Of a DNA stretch of 64,000 nucleotides, positions 63,091-64,000 are shown one piece after another. Numbering within the stretch: the stretch's first letter is position 1; each line of letters opens with the position of its first letter. Both the position numbers and the translations under genes were made by a program. This stretch comes from Cucumis sativus. Lineage: Eukaryota; Streptophyta; Magnoliopsida; Cucurbitales; Cucurbitaceae. The notes beneath the pieces are model-generated. The model saw only the letters and a program-made list of their open reading frames with translations, did not search any database and was not told where the DNA came from. The stretch is from the NCBI RefSeq assembly GCF_000004075.3, contig NC_026657.2:31280408-31344407 (forward strand), given 5' to 3'.

Positions 63091-63357
63091 TTGGGGAAAA
63101 TGACTCAACATGTAGATCAACCTTCAATTTATTTGCAAGGGTCCAAGAACATATTGGTTTCATGTACAGAAGAAAAAACAAAGAAATCACGGTTGGAAAT
63201 TTTTCAAATAGAAAATCATGAAGATAAAATTGAAGAGCAAGAATTTGAAAATGTTGGCTTGGAAGTGGTCACAAGTGAAGAAAAATCCAACAAAGAAGAT
63301 GAAAAAGAAGTATCAAACACCGAGCAAAAAAGATCAACGACACATTGGTTGCAGTGA
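63091..63357 (+). CDS. Unknown ORF 1 inside the TRIM-like element (88 aa)
   Basis: An acidic, Lys/Glu-rich, probably disordered 88-residue reading frame. It has no gag CCHC knuckle, protease DTG or other motif I recognise. It overlaps ORF 2 by 13 bases in another frame, so the two may derive from one ancestral frame broken by an indel. Whether it is translated is unknown. Confidence 0.3.
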   Translation: MGKMTQHVDQPSIYLQGSKNILVSCTEEKTKKSRLEIFQIENHEDKIEEQEFENVGLEVVTSEEKSNKEDEKEVSNTEQKRSTTHWLQ

Positions 63358-63710
63358 AAATGAATCTTCAAACCGTCAAAGAACTTGAAGCGAATAATAA
63401 AGAAAATATGATTCTTGAAGGATTTTCTTCGAAAGTTAATTTTTTTGAAATTGATTCTTTGAAGATGACTTTATGTGAGATTCTAGGGAACATTTTTTTC
63501 AAGTTTACGGCCGATGGAGAGATTCATCTTTTAGTGGCCATATTTGATTTTTTGTCTCGATTTTATCCCTTCGATCACAATATTTTTGTCCAAAACGTAG
63601 GAGGTTGGTTTGGTCATACTCCGTTGCGCCGGATGGATTTATGCTTTCATGGCAAACTCGAGACGAGTTTGATGCTGGGGTGGAATGATGTAATAAGTAG
63701 AATAAGATAG
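63345..63710 (+). CDS. Unknown ORF 2 inside the TRIM-like element (121 aa)
   Basis: A 121-residue frame that looks like folded protein: mixed hydrophobic segments around CEILGNIFFKFTADG and FDFLSRFYPFDHNIFVQNVG, and an LRRMDLCFHGKLE stretch. It is not a retroviral-type domain I know. The last eight codons read into the 3' LTR. It may be captured host sequence or a remnant of a parental element. Confidence 0.35.
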   Translation: MVAVKMNLQTVKELEANNKENMILEGFSSKVNFFEIDSLKMTLCEILGNIFFKFTADGEIHLLVAIFDFLSRFYPFDHNIFVQNVGGWFGHTPLRRMDLCFHGKLETSLMLGWNDVISRIR

Positions 63711-63869
63711 TTATCCTATCTCCATAACCATTTTAACTGTTTTGTAACAACTCCCCCATAACTACCTTGTAACAAACTCATTCAAGCCTCTTAATAAATA
63801 CCCCATCTCTTAGCCTTTGATGGACAGAGAATTCATTTGGAGAAATAATCCCTACTTTGAATTACATCA
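63686..63869 (+). repeat. 3' LTR of the TRIM-like element
   Basis: 184-bp direct repeat of the 5' LTR; about 12 bp shorter, mostly through two small deletions near its start and middle. Confidence 0.9.
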
Positions 63870-64000
63870 TTGACACCCAAACGTTGTAGGGTCAAGCGGG
63901 CTGTCCCATGAGATTAGTCGAGGTGCGCGTATGATCCGGACACTCACGATTTTTTTTTTTTTTTAAATACACACCCACCCCACCCACACCCACACACATA

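Larger units (their letters stand above)
62689..63869 (+). mobile_element. TRIM-like non-autonomous LTR retrotransposon, 1.18 kb
   Basis: Two direct LTRs, 62689-62884 (196 bp) and 63686-63869 (184 bp), both begin TGATGTAATAAG and end ACATCA, giving the short inverted ends TGATGT/ACATCA. They are highly similar but differ by several substitutions and small indels. Three bases inside the 5' LTR lies TGGTATCAGAGCA (62888-62900), the primer-binding site for initiator tRNA-Met. A purine-rich GGGGTGGAA abuts the 3' LTR. The flanks are TTGAT and TTGAC, a 5-bp target duplication with one change, inside a SINE. The 801-bp interior has no recognisable gag, protease, RT or integrase and only two overlapping ORFs. 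It lies in TRAPPC8 intron 4. Confidence 0.9.
62669..63960 (+). mobile_element. SINE copy (same family as 37594-37835) split by a TRIM-like LTR element
   Basis: Left of the LTR element, ACCTAGGTTCCTTGAT ends at 62688. Right of it, TTGACACCCAAACG begins at 63870 and runs on through TGTCCCATGAGATTAGTCGA to ACTCACGA near 63948. Joining the flanks restores the order seen in the minus-strand SINE at 37611-37818. The tRNA-like head on the left is not recognisable, so this copy was already truncated or decayed before being interrupted. Confidence 0.75.

Noticed and set aside
1..64000. A conserved microRNA precursor or CRISPR-like array.
   Set aside because: I looked for the common plant miRNA sequences and for regularly spaced repeats and saw none; a folding scan with small-RNA data would be needed to exclude young miRNA loci.
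61113..64000. A fifth TRAPPC8 exon within the window.
   Set aside because: The expected continuation (CLLVV...) was not found in any plus frame; the intron appears to run off the right edge.

Overview
This is nuclear DNA from a flowering plant, almost certainly a eudicot. The evidence is the protein families present (a BELL homeodomain protein, a plant U-box ARM ligase, a Dof factor, a plant-type VIRILIZER), short AT-rich GT-AG introns, a high intergenic AT content, and plant LINE, SINE, hAT and small LTR elements. The repeat families look like those of cucurbits (Cucumis-like), but that is recollection and not proof. No CRISPR array, prokaryotic operon or virus was seen.

Layout. 1-4730: AT-rich, microsatellite-rich DNA running into the leader of a BEL1-like homeobox gene (4731-7144, +, four coding exons, 716 aa). 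7145-15037: an 8 kb gene-poor stretch. 15038-16258 (+): an intronless U-box/ARM E3 ligase of the PUB22/PUB23 type. 16259-21860: gene-poor apart from one tRNA-Val(UAC) on the minus strand (19735-19806). 21861-22628 (-): a Dof zinc-finger transcription factor. 26018-42732 (-): VIRILIZER, the large scaffold of the plant m6A mRNA methyltransferase; I reconstructed 28 coding exons whose phases all agree, giving 2182 aa. 44599-55397 (-): a DEAH/RHA-type RNA helicase of the DExH1 type, 16 exons, 1000 aa. 57528 to beyond the right edge (+): the first four coding exons of TRAPPC8/TRS85, a TRAPP vesicle-tethering subunit.

The left half holds three developmental or stress regulators separated by long empty spacers. 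The right half is a dense block of long, many-exon housekeeping genes. Two of these act on RNA (VIR and DExH1, in tandem on the minus strand); the third (TRAPPC8) diverges from DExH1 across a 2.1 kb gap. There is no sign that the genes form one pathway.

Most non-coding structure lies in the introns of VIR, DExH1 and TRAPPC8: several truncated LINE copies in both orientations, a full-length tRNA-type SINE with a 17-bp target duplication, a 441-bp hAT-like MITE with an 8-bp duplication, a very short SINE remnant with a perfect 14-bp duplication, and a 1.2 kb TRIM-like LTR element inserted inside another SINE copy. Two introns, one in VIR and one in DExH1, need a GC donor instead of GT. I found no convincing new biological system. 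The best leads are the nested TRIM carrying unexplained ORFs, the duplicated motif in VIR, the two GC-AG introns and the leader uORFs.
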